Source: Silurus meridionalis (lineage: Eukaryota > Chordata > Actinopteri > Siluriformes > Siluridae). From it: a stretch of 64,000 nt of DNA. The translations under genes and the position numbers were made by a program. Shown here one piece after another: positions 35,550 through 48,442 of this stretch. How positions within the stretch are numbered: the first letter of the stretch is position 1; every line of letters begins with the position of its first letter. Location: positions 30,551,132-30,615,131 of the forward strand of contig NC_060885.1 in the NCBI RefSeq assembly GCF_014805685.1, read 5' to 3'. Under the pieces are notes generated by a model. It did not search any database. It was not told where the DNA came from and saw only the letters and a list, made by a program, of their open reading frames with translations.

Positions 35550-38500
35550 ATGGACGCAGCCCGTAACACCACCACCACCACCACCACCACCACCAAGGTT
35601 AAGAAACCGAACAGCACTGGCAGTAGCCCCAGCATGGAGAGTGAGAGTAAATATCTCCCGGAGCTGCTGGCGGAGAAGGACAGTCTGGATGCCTCGTTCA
35701 CTCACGCCATGAAACTGCTCGCTGCAGGTCTGTTTATTTAGACTTATTTATGTAATCGGATGTGCACAATTAATATTAAAGTATTTTAAATGTATATAAA
35801 ATCGCTTGTAACCTTCACGTAGCTGCTGCACTGTTGCTAGGTAATGCTAACAACGTGGGAGCGCTGTGCTAACGCTAGGCCAGCTAGTCAACAAAGCTTA
35901 GCCTAGCATGGGTCTGAGCTTCCTGTCTGAACAAAGAGTGCAGGAAAACCGAGGTCCCTGAAATGTGTGGGTTTTTTGGGGGGTATTTTTTGCTTTATTT
36001 GCTATTTTAATATTATTATTATAATTATTTATTTAACGTTTTTCTTAAATCCAACCCCCGTGTGGCGTGCATGTTATACCGTCTCATGCACGCGCGCATC
36101 CCTAAAAGGTGCAACAGGCTGTTTCTTCCAGAGCCCACGTTTTGGCGTCTCTAGATCTCAGTCCCTGCCCACGTTTTGGCGTCTCTAGATCTCACTCCCT
36201 GCCCACGTTCTCGCGTCTCTAGATCTCAGTCCCTGCCCACGTTTTGGCGTCTCTAGATCTCAGTCCCTGCCCACGTTCTCGCGTCTCTAGATCTCAGTCC
36301 CTGCCCACGTTCTCGCGTCTCTAGATCCCAGGCCCTGCCCACGTTCTCGCGTCTCTAGATCCCAGGCCCTGCCCACGTTCTCGCGTCTCTAGATCTCAGT
36401 CCCTGCCCACGTTCTCGCGTCTCTAGATCCCAGGCCTTGGTCAGCATTCTGGAATATTTAGATCCCACGAGCAGGCATTTATAGATATGTTAGGCTTAGG
36501 GTCGGCTAAAGGAGTTCAAACGTCTTACCCTGATCCAATCTTGGGAGTCAGACCTCCCCTATTGCCCCCTTTAAAGAAGATGCACTACAATTCATGATTG
36601 GATCGAAGGGTGATTTTAAATGGATTGCAGCGGCAACGAGTCACCAGGTTCTGCACAAATCTTGCGTTCGGCGCTTGTCTGGTCACGATGGGCTCCAATC
36701 CCCGTATTTGGGGAGGAGTCAAGTTACTCTTGCAGATGAAATGAATGAGAAATGGATCAATAAATGCTGAAATATTCAATAAGACAAATGTAGTTTGTTA
36801 GACATTTAGACAAGTATTGCAAAAGTATTAAACTAAGCACATGGCCACACCAAACCACGCTCCTTTTTTGTGTACTAGTTTTGATTAAAATAAGAGATTT
36901 CACCCACAAAGATAAACTACGGTAGCACAAACACATTGCACATTTTCACACTGTGGTGTTTTTACAGAGATCGAACGGATCCAGAAAGGCGAACCGAAAA
37001 AAGATGGCGAGGCGTACCTGGACTTGTTTACCGCCAAAAACGTGCGAGTGAAGGAACGAGTGCTTATTCCTGTCAAACAGTATCCTCGGGTGAGTGGGTG
37101 GAAATGTATTCATTCTATTTAAGAGAAACTAAGCAGTTGTATATTTCTTTCTTTTTTATCTTGTCAAGGCAATTTTTTTACATTTGAAACGAATACCTTG
37201 ACATACCATCAACCAACAATTTTACTAAATGACACACTGTAGTCTAGGACTGTAACTAATACTATTGTAATGAATTAAATCACTACCTGCTACCCACAGA
37301 CTGTCGGTCACTACGTCACACACTTGTAACAATGGCAATTTGCTTCCAGTAACAAAATTACAGCACGCTTGTGAAAATCACTGGTTAAAAAAATATCTAT
37401 ATTTTGCTATATTCAACTATTTAAATCGAGCAGAACTTTTGTTTAAACTTCCGTAATTCTAAGTCGCTTCTTGTTTCATCTTAACCAGTTCAACTTTGTG
37501 GGGAAGATTCTCGGACCCCAGGGCAGCACCATCAAAAGGCTGCAAGAGGAAACCGGAGCGAAAATTTCAGTCCTTGGCAAGGGCTCCATGAGGGACAAGA
37601 ACAAGGTAGAAAACATTTCCTGCATCTTCGCTCTTAACTAAAGTTAGATGTTCGATGTTCCTGCTAGGTGAACTCTATACACTGGCTTTAGTCAGTGAGT
37701 TCTTTATAAACATATGCAGTAAATTGATATTGGAGATAATGATCTGTCTAATCAAGCATAGCTGTGAAGTAATACTAATAGCTGACAAGTTTCCCCATAT
37801 GGAAGTAACAAAAAAAAAAAAAAAAGTATTGTACCCACTGTTACAAACCCTGACCGACGAGCTATGGTTTCTGATTCCATTTTTGAGAATCATTTATTTA
37901 TATGGTGCACCACGATGACCAGTCTCGTCAGAATGACTTCGCACAAACACGTGCCAACCCTTGTTTAAAAAAAATGTGGTAGACTTTTATTTAGAGCTTT
38001 CCTCAGCTTTTATTTAATGTTGTGAAAGGTACACATGTGTGGTTTGTGTGATCCTACTGAAATTCCATAATCCCGTGTGCGTTCTCTAGCACCAGACACG
38101 AACATGCGAGTACATGGTTGGCATCAGCCGTCTGTTTTTAGCCACTAGGAGGCGGTGTTTACCCGATTTATAATAAATACATTTGCCTTAACTTATTTCT
38201 TTTTTTGGTAGGAAGAAGAGCTACGGAAGGGAGGGGAGCCCAAATACGCTCACCTGTCTATGGAACTGCACGTGTACATCGAAGTGTTTGCGCCGATCCC
38301 GGAATGCTATCTGCGCATGGCTCACGCTATGGACGAGGTCAAGAAGTTCCTCATGCCCGTAAGTCATTTTTGCAGCAGTAGAATTCAAGGCTTGTTCTGA
38401 AGAAGACATTTTAGTTTTGTGTTTAAGTGTGAGTAATTGAAGGGTTTTACGGTATCGGTGCTAGATCATGTTTCCATTTTTTTAATCTACTAGATCAGAG

Positions 38501-39686
38501 AACATAACAGCCTCGATGGTCACCTTAAATGATTCTATTCATGATTATAGGTGGACAACATGGAAGAGATGCACCAGGATCCCTTCATGGATGTCGGATA
38601 TCTGAATGGTGCGCAGGACGCACACAATCGAGGCCGTGGAGGTCCAGGTCGGGGCCGCGGTGGCCCACCACTTCCAATGCCTGGGGCCAGGTATGACTGC
38701 TTTCTAATAAAACATTTTCAAGTATGCTTTGCTTTTTAATAATATCAGTGATTGACTGTCATTATGGATACATGACCGATGTAATTATTTTTCAATCAGA
38801 GGTCGTGGCATGCTCCCACGCGGTGGTGCTCCTCGTGGCGCTGCCCCCCGAGGTGGCCCCAGAGGAGGCGGAGCAGCAAGAGGAGCGCCCGTGGGCCGAG
38901 GCGGCCATCCCTCCGCAGCTGCTAACCGCGGAGGAGCCGCGGGAAGATCCCGGCCCCCTGCCACCTCGCAGAGGATGGCACCTGCACCCGCCCTCTCTCA
39001 CCAGCAGCACCCAGCACCAGAGTCGTACGAGGAATACGTGAGTCACTGATTTGTTTGTGCCCGCTGCACCTGAAGTCCTCGTTAGCTACTAAACTACAGC
39101 AATTCAATCAGATTTAACGAAAATCGATGTTATGATCATCCGCGTACTTGTTAAACGAAACCTCGTTTGTTTGGGTTTTTTTTTTCATCAGGCGTATGAC
39201 GAGAGCTACGCTGATACTCAATACGAAGGTTACGAAAACTATTATAGCCAGGCCGCGCCACAGGGGTAGGTTCCCTTTTTTTTATTTTTTTATTTTTTTT
39301 TGTAAAAACGAGTCAAGCCGTGAGTTTCTGCAGTTCAGCAGGAATTTTCAATAGAACCTTGTTGTTTTCTTGCCACTACAATAATCATTTATTTATTTAT
39401 CAAACAGAGAAACAGAATATTATGATTACGGTCACGGCGAGGCTCAGGAGAACTACGAATCATACGGTAAGTTGACTGGATGCATGTTACACAGCTTTGT
39501 TCCCGTCGCTCCCGATTGACATCAGCGTTAATAAACACTGGGTGTGTTGGGTAAAAAAACATTCATGTGAGAAGGTCAGTTTTCAGCCCTTTCCTGTTAA
39601 CACCCAAATTGTCTGTGCTGCTTTTACGGTTTACACATGTTCTGTAGAAGCGCCTAAAAAAAGCACAATAAACATTTTATTGCAGT

Positions 39687-39721
<35 letters not shown>

Positions 39722-39952
39722 ATCCAGTTACATATAAACCTTTTTTATTCCAAAATATTCAAAGAAGGTGTTTGTGAAAGAACCCAAGTTCATACTAAAA
39801 GTTCTCTCTCTCTTTGTCTCTTTTCTCCCACTTGTTCCTTGGCAGCTGAAGATGATTGGGAAGGTGCTGCATGGGGTAGCGGTGGAGGGAAAGCTCCCCC
39901 TGCCCGCCAGAATAAAGGAAGCTATCGTGAACATCCGTACGGGAGATTCTGA
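35550..39952 (+). CDS. khdrbs1: KH-domain RNA-binding adaptor Sam68, 9 coding exons
   Basis: Exons: 35550-35727, 36968-37089, 37489-37605, 38212-38358, 38551-38690, 38800-39037, 39192-39265, 39408-39466, 39846-39952. GT-AG introns join in frame to give 393 residues (human 443). Sam68 is a nuclear STAR protein that binds U/A-rich RNA, controls splicing and links to Src-family signalling. Visible parts: a poly-Thr run at residues 7-15, QUA1 from about residue 34 ([14 protein letters not shown]), a KH domain with the GPQG loop at 109-112, an RG/RGG-rich stretch, a Tyr-rich region ([21 protein letters not shown]) and the C-terminal nuclear localisation signal ending REHPYGRF. Human Sam68 ends PYGRY. 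The long Pro-rich N-terminus and the poly-Pro SH3-binding runs of mammalian Sam68 are missing or reduced. It could be one of two teleost paralogues. Confidence 0.95.
36133..36472 (+). repeat. 34-bp minisatellite, 9 units plus a degenerate tenth, khdrbs1 intron 1
   Basis: Nine consecutive 34-base units (GCCCACGTT...CTCTAGATC...CCCT) fill 36133-36438 with no insertion or deletion. A worn tenth unit ends at 36472. Units differ at two blocks: TTTGG or TCTCG after CACGT, and TCTCAGT or CCCAGGC near the end. Confidence 0.95.
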
Positions 39953-40770
39953 GACGTGCCGCTCACTCGGGGTTGCCCGGTCAACCGCCACCAATTGTAA
40001 CTCCTTTTAACAGCTCAAAGTAATTTTTAGATATTTTGTCCATTTCCTTTTTTTTTTTTTTTTCTTTTTTTTATATAAACGTTCACCTCTTTTTAATAAT
40101 CTTCTGGCCAAACCATTTTGTAGATACACTAAGGAATACGCTTGCTCAGGAGTGTCGTTTCAGCGCTTCCTCTTTGCGATGATTGCTTGTGCAGTTTGCT
40201 TGCTGATTTTCTTATTTTGCATTTTTTTTTCGGTGTATGTAATAATCGTGGGTAGAACGTAGAAGCCTGGATTACGCTTGCAAATAGTCAAGGTTTGCGC
40301 AAACAAACGGCTCGGTTCGAGTCGTGTGATCCTTAAAAGAAAAAAAGATCTCGACCAAAAGGCTTCGAAACAAAAAAAGTGTTTAAAAGCCGCGGTACAA
40401 ACCCAACACTAAAACATCAAAATTAAACTGACGGCTGTGGAAGTGTGAGCTATTGGACAGGATTAACAGAATCCAGAACTTTCTCTGAGGAAATATGTTC
40501 GGGTTCAGACGCAGTATTGTGTTCAAAAAGTACAAAAAAAAAACCTATTTTGTTGGTTATGACGTTTCTCTTTTTTTGTAAAGGAAAGCGAATGTGGCCA
40601 GTCTAAACGTATGTGTATATACAAGTTACCTCTGGTTAAACGTTTTATTTTGCTGTTTTATAGTTTTTGCATTTCACAAAATAATTCTTGTGTTCGTTGC
40701 CTAAATAGGGAACTAAACATGTTTTTCTGTAGAATGTCAGTCAATAAAGCGCAGTCTTGTTCCCCAGCTA
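39953..40770 (+). other. khdrbs1: khdrbs1 3' UTR
   Basis: AT-rich non-coding sequence with long T runs follows the stop. A canonical AATAAA at 40743-40748 is a likely poly(A) signal; others exist further on, for example near 41509 and 42414, so longer forms are possible. Confidence 0.55.
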
Positions 40771-41666
40771 ACAAAACCTGGTATTTTTGCTTTTCTTCTA
40801 GCTGTCAGTACATAAATGCCATTTACTAACTAGTTTTTGTTACGAAAACTTGCATGCAGATAATAATACATGTACTTCGTTTGTTCAGTGGATGTAAAAC
40901 AAAATATTGTGTATAAACCGTTGCTAATCAAATCCAGTGACCGTAGCTGCTGTTAAATTAATGACTATTTATAAACTGTCCTGTTTGTTTCCAAAACCAC
41001 ATAAAAACCCTAACATACAAAAACACTCCCCATTTTGTGTCCTGAAGTGAAATGTGTGCTTAATTTATTTATTTTTTTTCTTTCAATGATTTATACACAA
41101 TACTGCAAAAAATGGGATGTTGAAAGAGGACTTCCTTTGAAAGCTACGCCTGAGTTCTTGGGAAGTGCTGATGTTTGATTAAAGATACTCACTCCATCTT
41201 TTTCTTTTATCGAAAAGGATCGTGAGGCGAGTCCTGCCGTGCGGCCTCTAAAATAGATACCTTGTTTTAAAGAAGGTAACGTATGAGCAAAGTTACACTG
41301 ACGCTAACAAGTCTCCAAAAAAATGAAAGAAAATGTAGACTCTGGCTTATTGGGGTTGTATATCAAAATATTAAATCTGGGGATGAAAGAACAAAAAAGA
41401 AGCTCCACCTCACCTGGTGGCCAACTTGCCACTCGGATAAATGTTGTGTAGTGTGAAGAAGATTGCAAACTTGCAGGCTTACTCGACTCGCGTTGGGCTG
41501 AAAAAATAAAGAACAAAAATCGAGAAGGAGGCGCTACAAAAAAGGTGGCTTAGGAAACGCTACAAAAAAAGGTAACCTCTGCCCTAAATATCTTTTGATT
41601 TTTTATTTTTTTTCCAACACCACTATGTTTTTGCTTTAAAAAAAAATCTAAGGAACACGTTCAAAA

Positions 41667-41703
<37 letters not shown>

Positions 41704-42970
41704 AATACATGCAACTCTTGCTCTAAAATCTCATGTTTTAAAATAGAATTTATTTAAAAGTAAAATAGTTACGAATAAATGAGCTAATGGTTCTGTATTA
41801 AAACAAATTAGCCTTTTTCCACTCTAAAAATAGATCGAATAAAAGTAATTTAAATCCGCACGAGTTGCATAGATTGGTTTACAGTCGTAGATGTTCCGAC
41901 GTGTCGAGTACGCAATGGTAACTTCTTGTTCTGTTCTCCACCATCACACAGATGCTGATCTGATCAGGTGACTGATGTGTGACTGGATGCAGCTGTTGGC
42001 CACAAAAAGGTAGATTTACACTAACAGTCATTTGTGTTTATTATACAGTGGATGAATATTGGGAGAAAACACTGTTTGATTTTTTTTTTTTTTTTTTTCT
42101 TCCTTCCTTTCTGCCACACCTTCAGGATCCCATATTGTGAACAAGATCCTTTGAAGCCATCTGTGTTTTCGCTCCAGCAGAATGCAGGCTCTGCTGAAAC
42201 AATAACAGACTTTTTTTTTTTTTTTTTTTCCCCCTCAGTCTTGTTTTTCAGGAGTGGGAAAATAATTTATTTATTTTTTATATATAGATATTTTAACTGC
42301 CATTTTTATGCATACCACTTAATAAATACGCTTTTCAAGTTCTTTCTCTAAGCCGTTTTGTACAGTCATCCAGTAAATAGATTTTCTATAAAAAAACTTT
42401 GTATGTGAAATTATCAATAAATTACTTTTGTTACAAGTCTTTCTGACTGTCATTCTTTTTTCCCTCACCCCCACAATCCGACTGCTGCCCGACGTCGTCA
42501 TCCGCTGCAAGAATAAATATTTGCCTTCATGTTGAAGCACAGCCTGGCTGGATTACAGTCCAGTGAAAGGTCTCTCTGTTTAGTTATGTTTGGGGTGGGT
42601 TGCACACATTTTGATTTTCTGCCAGCTAAACATAGTCATATTTTTTTACGGAAAGTTATTTTTATAGTGAAATAGATTTTGTATGCCAAAGAAAACAGGC
42701 AAATTTCGTCTGAAATTTTCGTTTGTGTGAAGCCAATCTGAAGTGTTATCAATAGTAGACTGAAAGTCTATTGTGACTATTTTCTGTTTTCTTTGAGCGT
42801 ATGCATTTTAATGTGTAGTTCTTCATATTTAAAGTTAGATTGTAGGTGATGGATTAATGCTTTTTTTGTGTAAACTATGAGGTATAAATGGATAGATAGA
42901 CCTTCATTGTTTTTATTAAAGCACCTTCATTATTAATGTACTATCTATAAAATATGTATTGATTTATGTA
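40771..42970. other. intergenic or extended 3' UTR, no gene seen
   Basis: AT-rich DNA contains a poly(A) tract (about 41672-41700) and two poly(T) tracts (near 42080-42098 and 42211-42229). I see no conserved reading frame. Confidence 0.5.
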
Positions 42971-42974
42971 GTAA

Positions 42975-43125
42975 ACAAAAGCGTGTTAAACAACCCAGAG
43001 TCTGTTTTGGATTTTGGATTTTCCAACGTAGCCACGTTTAGCTTTAATGGCAGCTTGGCAAACGCCTGACATTCTCTCATCGGATGCACGAGGTAGATGC
43101 CTGGAATGATTTTCAACTGGTTATG
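42975..43125 (-). pseudogene. Tc1 transposase C-terminal fragment
   Basis: The minus strand encodes degraded 'MRECQAFAKLPLKLNVATLE' -like sequence matching the C-terminus of teleost Tc1 transposases (MPR.CKA.IKAKGG.F.E). The DNA words AATGGCAGCTTGGCAAACGC and GGTAGATGCCTGGAATG match the same part of other Tc1 copies. Confidence 0.5.
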
Positions 43126-43369
43126 ATTATTCTTGCCTTCTTTCTGCATTAGACCATCCGCTGTCTTGTGCAGAGGAAAGGGTGGGTACAGCGAGAATAA
43201 CCCTATTGTTGCTACAAGAAGTATTGTAGAAATAAAAAAACAAAGGTAAAGAGAAAAGAACATCCATCATAAGTTTAAGGTCGAACAAAAAAAATCACAA
43301 GAACTTTAAATGTATGTTCAAATGTCTCCCAAATCATTAAACATTGATGAAACAGGCTTTAAGACAGGA

Positions 43370-43835
43370 AGCACAAGAGCTACATCTGCTGCAGGAGATT
43401 TACCAGCGAAGAAACGCAAGGACTTCAGATCAGTGGAAAAATCGTTTGGTCGGATGAGTCTAAATTAGAGATTGTTGTTCCTTACCGCCATGTCCTTGTT
43501 CAATTTCGAGAAAGGAGACATTTCCCACTGTAAAGCATGGATGAAGGTGTGATTGTGTGGTTGCTTTGTTGGGGATACTGATAAAATTGAGTGCACACTT
43601 AACCAACATGGCTACCACAGCATTTTGCAGTGACGTGCCATCCCATCTGGTCTGCACCAAGTCCATCAATTGTTTATCAACAGGACAATGACCCCAAACA
43701 AAAAGGTTATGTAAATGCTCTTTTGTCTAAGACGGAGAGTGATGAAGTGCTGCATCACATGATCTGGCCTCCATAATCACCTGATCCAAATCAAATTTAG
43801 ATGATCTGGGACAAACTGGGCCATAGAGTGAAAAG
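43370..43835 (+). pseudogene. Tc1-like transposase remnant
   Basis: Translations in shifting frames recover the Tc1 series: DQWKNRLVG(R)MSL, HCKAWMKV, LCGCFVGDTDKIECTLNQHGYHSILQ-like, FINRTMTPNK (degraded 'QQDNDPKH') and a worn 'PPQSPDLN' region near 43765-43800. Multiple stops and frameshifts are present. It lies just outside the nested block. Confidence 0.6.
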
Positions 43836-44026
43836 CATCCAAGTACCAAACAATTGTGATGCTAAATTAATAATAAATTACATAAATCATTAGGATGCTG
43901 AACGGAATATTGTTTTAATTTATTTTAATGTTCTAATAAATAAGCATTGGGACACCTGACTGTTTCTGCTATATGTGTTTTTTCTCCAGTTGTGGAGGTA
44001 CACAATTGTATAGAATGTCTTCGCAT

Positions 44027-47000
44027 CTTCTTCTTTCGGCTTCTCCCATTAGGGGTTGCCACAGCGTATCATCCATCTCCATACTCCCCTGTCTTCTACA
44101 TCTGCCTCTACCAAACCAACTACCTGCATGTCTTCACTCACCACATCCATAAACCTCCTCCTTGGTCTTCCTCTTTTCCTTCTTCCTGGTGGCTCCATCC
44201 TCAGCATTCTCCTACTGATGTACCCCATGTCCCTCCTCTGCACATGTCCAAACCATCTCAATTGCGCCTCCCTCACCTTGTCTCCAAAATGTCCTCCGTG
44301 TGCTGTCCCACTAATAAACTCTTTTCTAATCCTGTCCATCCTCATCACTCCCAACGAAAACCTCAAGCGTAGAGGAGCATAGGCACTGATGACATTTATC
44401 ATCCTCCCTTCAACTTCCAGCTTCACGTTCATCACTATATCAGAGTTACAAGTTACAAGTTCACACACAGCCCAGTTTATAGAAACTGTATCTATTCCTC
44501 GTGTAGCAAAACCAAGAAGTAAATACACAAGATCCAGAAACAATCTCATTGAAGTTAAAACTGAAAAATGCCAGATAAACAAACACCAAAAAGTTTTAAA
44601 GTTTGGTCTTTTAAACATTAGATCACTTGCACCCAAAGCACTGATTATAAATGAGATGATCACAGAGAATAATCTCGATGCACTCTGTCTCACTGAGACC
44701 TGGATTAAACCAGGTGATTATATGGGTTTAAACGAGTCGACACCGTCAGGATATGTTTATAAGCATGAGCCCGTCAGACTGGTCGTGGGGGTGTAGGAAC
44801 CATTTATACTGCTTCTCTTAATGTTAGTCAGATGTTAGGATTCAGCTTTAAATCATTTGAAGTGCTCGTTCTTAAAATTGTACTTTCAGACATACATAGA
44901 AAACTCGCTCTGGTCACCGTGTACAGACCCCCAGGACCCTACGCTGATTTTCTTCAAGAGTTTGCTTGTTTTCTATCAGACCTCTTGATCAATTTTGATA
45001 AAGTGCTGCTTGTAGGAGATTTTAATATTCATGTAGATGATGTAAACGATGCTCTAGGATTATCATTTGTTGACTTATTAAACTCTTTTGGGGTTAAACA
45101 AAACGTCACCAGACCAACTCATCGTTTTAACCACATACTAGACTTAATAATATCCCACGGAGCAGACGTCACTGATATAGATATTTTACCTCAGAGTGAT
45201 GACATCACAGACCATTACCTCATACTCTACACACTACCGGTAGAGCAGATTAGCCGTGTTGCACCACGTTATCGACTTGGTAGGACTATTGTTCCAACCA
45301 CTAAGGACAGATTCATAAATAACCTGCCTGATTTATCTCAATTTCTCACTAAACCCATAACTACTAATAATCTTGATGAGATAACTAAGAACATAGACCT
45401 TATCCTCACTAGCACATTAGACACCGTTGCCCCTATACGGTTAAAAAAGGTTAGAGAACAAACACCTGCACCTTGGTATAATAGTCATACGCATGACCTC
45501 AAGAGAACAGCCCGTAATCTGGAGAGAAAATGGAGGAAAACTAAATTGGAGGTATTTAGAATCACAGATAAAGACAGTATGCTCAGCTACAGACAGGCGC
45601 TAAAAGCTGCTAGAGCTGAACACCTGAGCAAACTCATAGAAAACAACAAAAACAATCCCAGGTTCCTTTTCAGTACTGTAGCTAAACTAACTACAAATCA
45701 GGGCTCTGAAAATTGTGTTCCATCACAGTTTAGTAGTGAGGACTTTATGATTTTCTTCACTGAAAAAATAGATAACATTAGAAAAACAATTGTGGCAGTT
45801 CAACCTCTGACAGCATCTCCTGAGACAGTGTTACCTTCAACTCCACAACTCCACTGTTTTACATGTATAGGACAGGAAGAGCTGTATAATGTTATTGCCA
45901 AAGCTAAATCGACAACATGTCAGTTAGATCCAATTCCTACTAAATTACTGAAGGAAGTGTTATATACAACTGGTGAACCTCTTCTGAATATTATTAACTC
46001 CTCACTATCTTTAGGTCACGTCCCTAAATCCCTCAAGTTAGCAGTTATTAAGCCCCTCATTAAAAAACCTAATCTGGATCCAAACACGTTATCAAATTAC
46101 AGACCAATTTCAAATCTCCCATTTATGTCTAAGATTTTAGAAAAGATTGTCGCTGCACAGTTATGTTCCTACCTGCAAGAGAACAATATCTTTGAAGAAT
46201 TTCAGTCAGGTTTTAGGCCCCATCATAGCACAGAAACTGCTCTAGTTAAAATAACTAATGACCTGTTTTTAGCTTCAGACCAAGGCTTCATCTCGCTGTT
46301 GGTTTTACTAGATCTTAGTGCTGCATTCGACACTATAGACCATGATCTCCTCCTAGATCGCTTACAAAATTACATCGGCATTCAGGGACAGGCATTAAGC
46401 TGGTTTAAATCCTACCTGTCCGATCGTTACCATTTCGTAGATTTAAATGGAGAGCTATCCAGGCTAATGCAAGTAAATTATGGCGTGCCGCAGGGTTCAG
46501 TTCTAGGACCCCTGCTCTTCACAATATACATGCTTCCGTTAGGAAATATTATTAGAAGGCATGGAATTAGCTTCCATTGTTATGCTGATGATACTCAGCT
46601 ATATATCTCATCTAAACCAGGCGATACAGCTCAATTAACCCGGATAACTGAGTGTGTTAAGGAACTAAGAGATTGGATGACCCATAACTTTCTACTTTTA
46701 AATTCTGATAAGACTGAGATTTTGCTCATCGCCCAAAAACTAGTATACAGACGCTCCAGCATCTCAACCTGCATTTAGACGGATGTTCTGTAACCACTAG
46801 TTCAACGGTAAAAGACCTGGGTGTTATTTTAGACAGCGACTTGTCTTTCAAAAATCACATCAATCAAGTTACAAAAACAGCCTTCTTTCACCTTAGAAAT
46901 ATTTCTAAGTTAAGAAACATGTTATCTATATCTGATGCAGAGAAGCTCGTCCATGCCTTCATGACCTCCAGAATAGACTACTGTAATGCGTTACTAGGTG

Positions 47001-48442
47001 GATGTCCTGCATCATTAATAAACAAGCTTCAGTTAGTCCAGAATGCAGCAGCCAGAGTTCTTACAAGGTCAAAAAAATATGATCACATAACCCCGATCTT
47101 ATCGTCCCTACATTGGCTTCCTGTTAAGTTTCGAATAGACTACAAACTATTACTTCTCACTTATAAAGCACTAAATGGTTTGGCTCCCATGTATCTATCC
47201 AGTCTTTTAACACGCTACAATCCGCCACGCTCCCTGAGATCTCAAAACTCTGGGCTTCTAGTAGTTCCTAGAATAGCAAAGTCCACTAAAGGTGGTAGAG
47301 CATTTTCACATTTAGCTCCTAAACTCTGGAATAGTCTTCCTGACGGTGTTCGGGGCTCAGACACACTCTCCCAGTTTAAGTGTAGATTAAAAACATATCT
47401 TTTTAGCAAAGCCTACACATAACATACGTCTCACATCATAACCTTGTGCTCCAGAACATCTGATCACATGCACATTATCAACTTGTGCTGTTAATATCAT
47501 GAACAGCAGCTACGCTAATTCCTCTCCACTGCTTCTCTTTCTCTCCCATCCCGAGACACCCTGAGGTTTGGCCAGCTCCAGTCACCTCCCACCTCGTGAT
47601 GATTACGGACCTTTGAAGAAGTAGATGCCGAACTCACAAACATCCCGAACCATCTAGAGACGTACCAGTGCCATTTGGATCCCGCTACATGTGTGGAGTT
47701 TTGACATTGGACCTCCTGGAGTGTTTAAAGGCTCTGGCATGGAGAAGCTGATGCTGGATCTGTGGTGATCACAAATGCTGAGCTCATAAAACTCGGAGCT
47801 ACTAACCATATAGACTGTACAAGACTGCAGAAAGAACATCACTTATAATCTTATACTCCAGTAATCATGTTAGTTCTCACTGTCCAGTGTTCTTTATTGT
47901 TGAAAGATTTATGATCAAACTCTTGATGTCACCCAGATGAGGATGGGTTCCCTTTTTGAGTCTGGTTCCTCTCAAGGTTTCTTCCTCATAACATCTAAGG
48001 GAGTTTTTCCTTGCCACAGTCGCCACGGCTTGCTCATCAGGGACAAATTCACACCATTCACCATCACTGTTGATTTGTGTAAAGCTGCTTTGAGACAATG
48101 TCTGTTGTGAAAAGCGCTATAGAAATAAACTTGACTTGACTTGACTTGACTTTCTTCACCTCCACTATACACTTACTGTACTCTTCCTTCAGGATAACCC
48201 CTACACCATTTCTCTTTCAATCTACACCATGATAGAACAGTTTAAACCCACCTTCAATGTTTCTGGCCTTACTCCCTTTCCACTTGGTCTCCTGAACACA
48301 CAACATATCTCCCTTTCTCCTCTCCATCATATCAGCTCCTTCTTCTCCTTTACCATTCATAGTACCAACATTTAAAGTACCAACCTGAACCTCCACTCTC
48401 CTACACTTCTCCTTTTCCTGCTGTCTCTGTAGACGTCATATT
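44027..48442 (-). mobile_element. RTE-like LINE, internally deleted, interrupted by L2
   Basis: The minus strand starts near 48410 with an endonuclease beginning (VEVQVGTLNVGTMNGKG, then CVQETKWKGSKARNIEGG and FKLFYHGVD). It is cut at about 48150, resumes at 44445 with VMNVKLEVEGRMINVISAYAP, then jumps by internal deletion to the C-terminus (LRWFGHVQRRDMGYISRRML, KRGRPRRRFMDVV). It ends near 44027 with CTTTCGGCTTCTCCCATTAG, the reverse of its 3' end. Flanks GAATGTCTTCGCAT (44013-44026) and GAATGTCTTTGCAT (48443-48456) match at 13 of 14 bases, a target duplication. Confidence 0.8.
44446..48150 (+). mobile_element. L2-type LINE, nearly complete ORF2, frameshifted
   Basis: This non-LTR retrotransposon encodes an apurinic-type endonuclease ([36 protein letters not shown]) and a reverse transcriptase ([60 protein letters not shown] with the catalytic YADD), then a C-terminal region (SRIDYCNALLGG, LQLVQNAAARVL, SSLHWLPV, HLAPKLWNSLPD, LKTYLF) ending at a stop at 47420-47422. 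Two frameshifts, near 44796 and 46740-46780, make it defective. The 3' UTR has the conserved terminus and ends in TTGAC tandem units (48131-48150). Either L2 or the sister CR1/Rex1 group is possible; I favour L2. Confidence 0.9.

Noticed and set aside
36133..36472. Regular 34-bp repeats resembling a CRISPR array
   Set aside because: The units are directly tandem with no unique spacers, sit in a vertebrate intron and have no cas genes nearby.
44049..44693. 214-codon minus-strand ORF as a single host gene
   Set aside because: Its C-terminal half is RTE LINE sequence and its N-terminal part is antisense to the L2, so it crosses a transposon junction.
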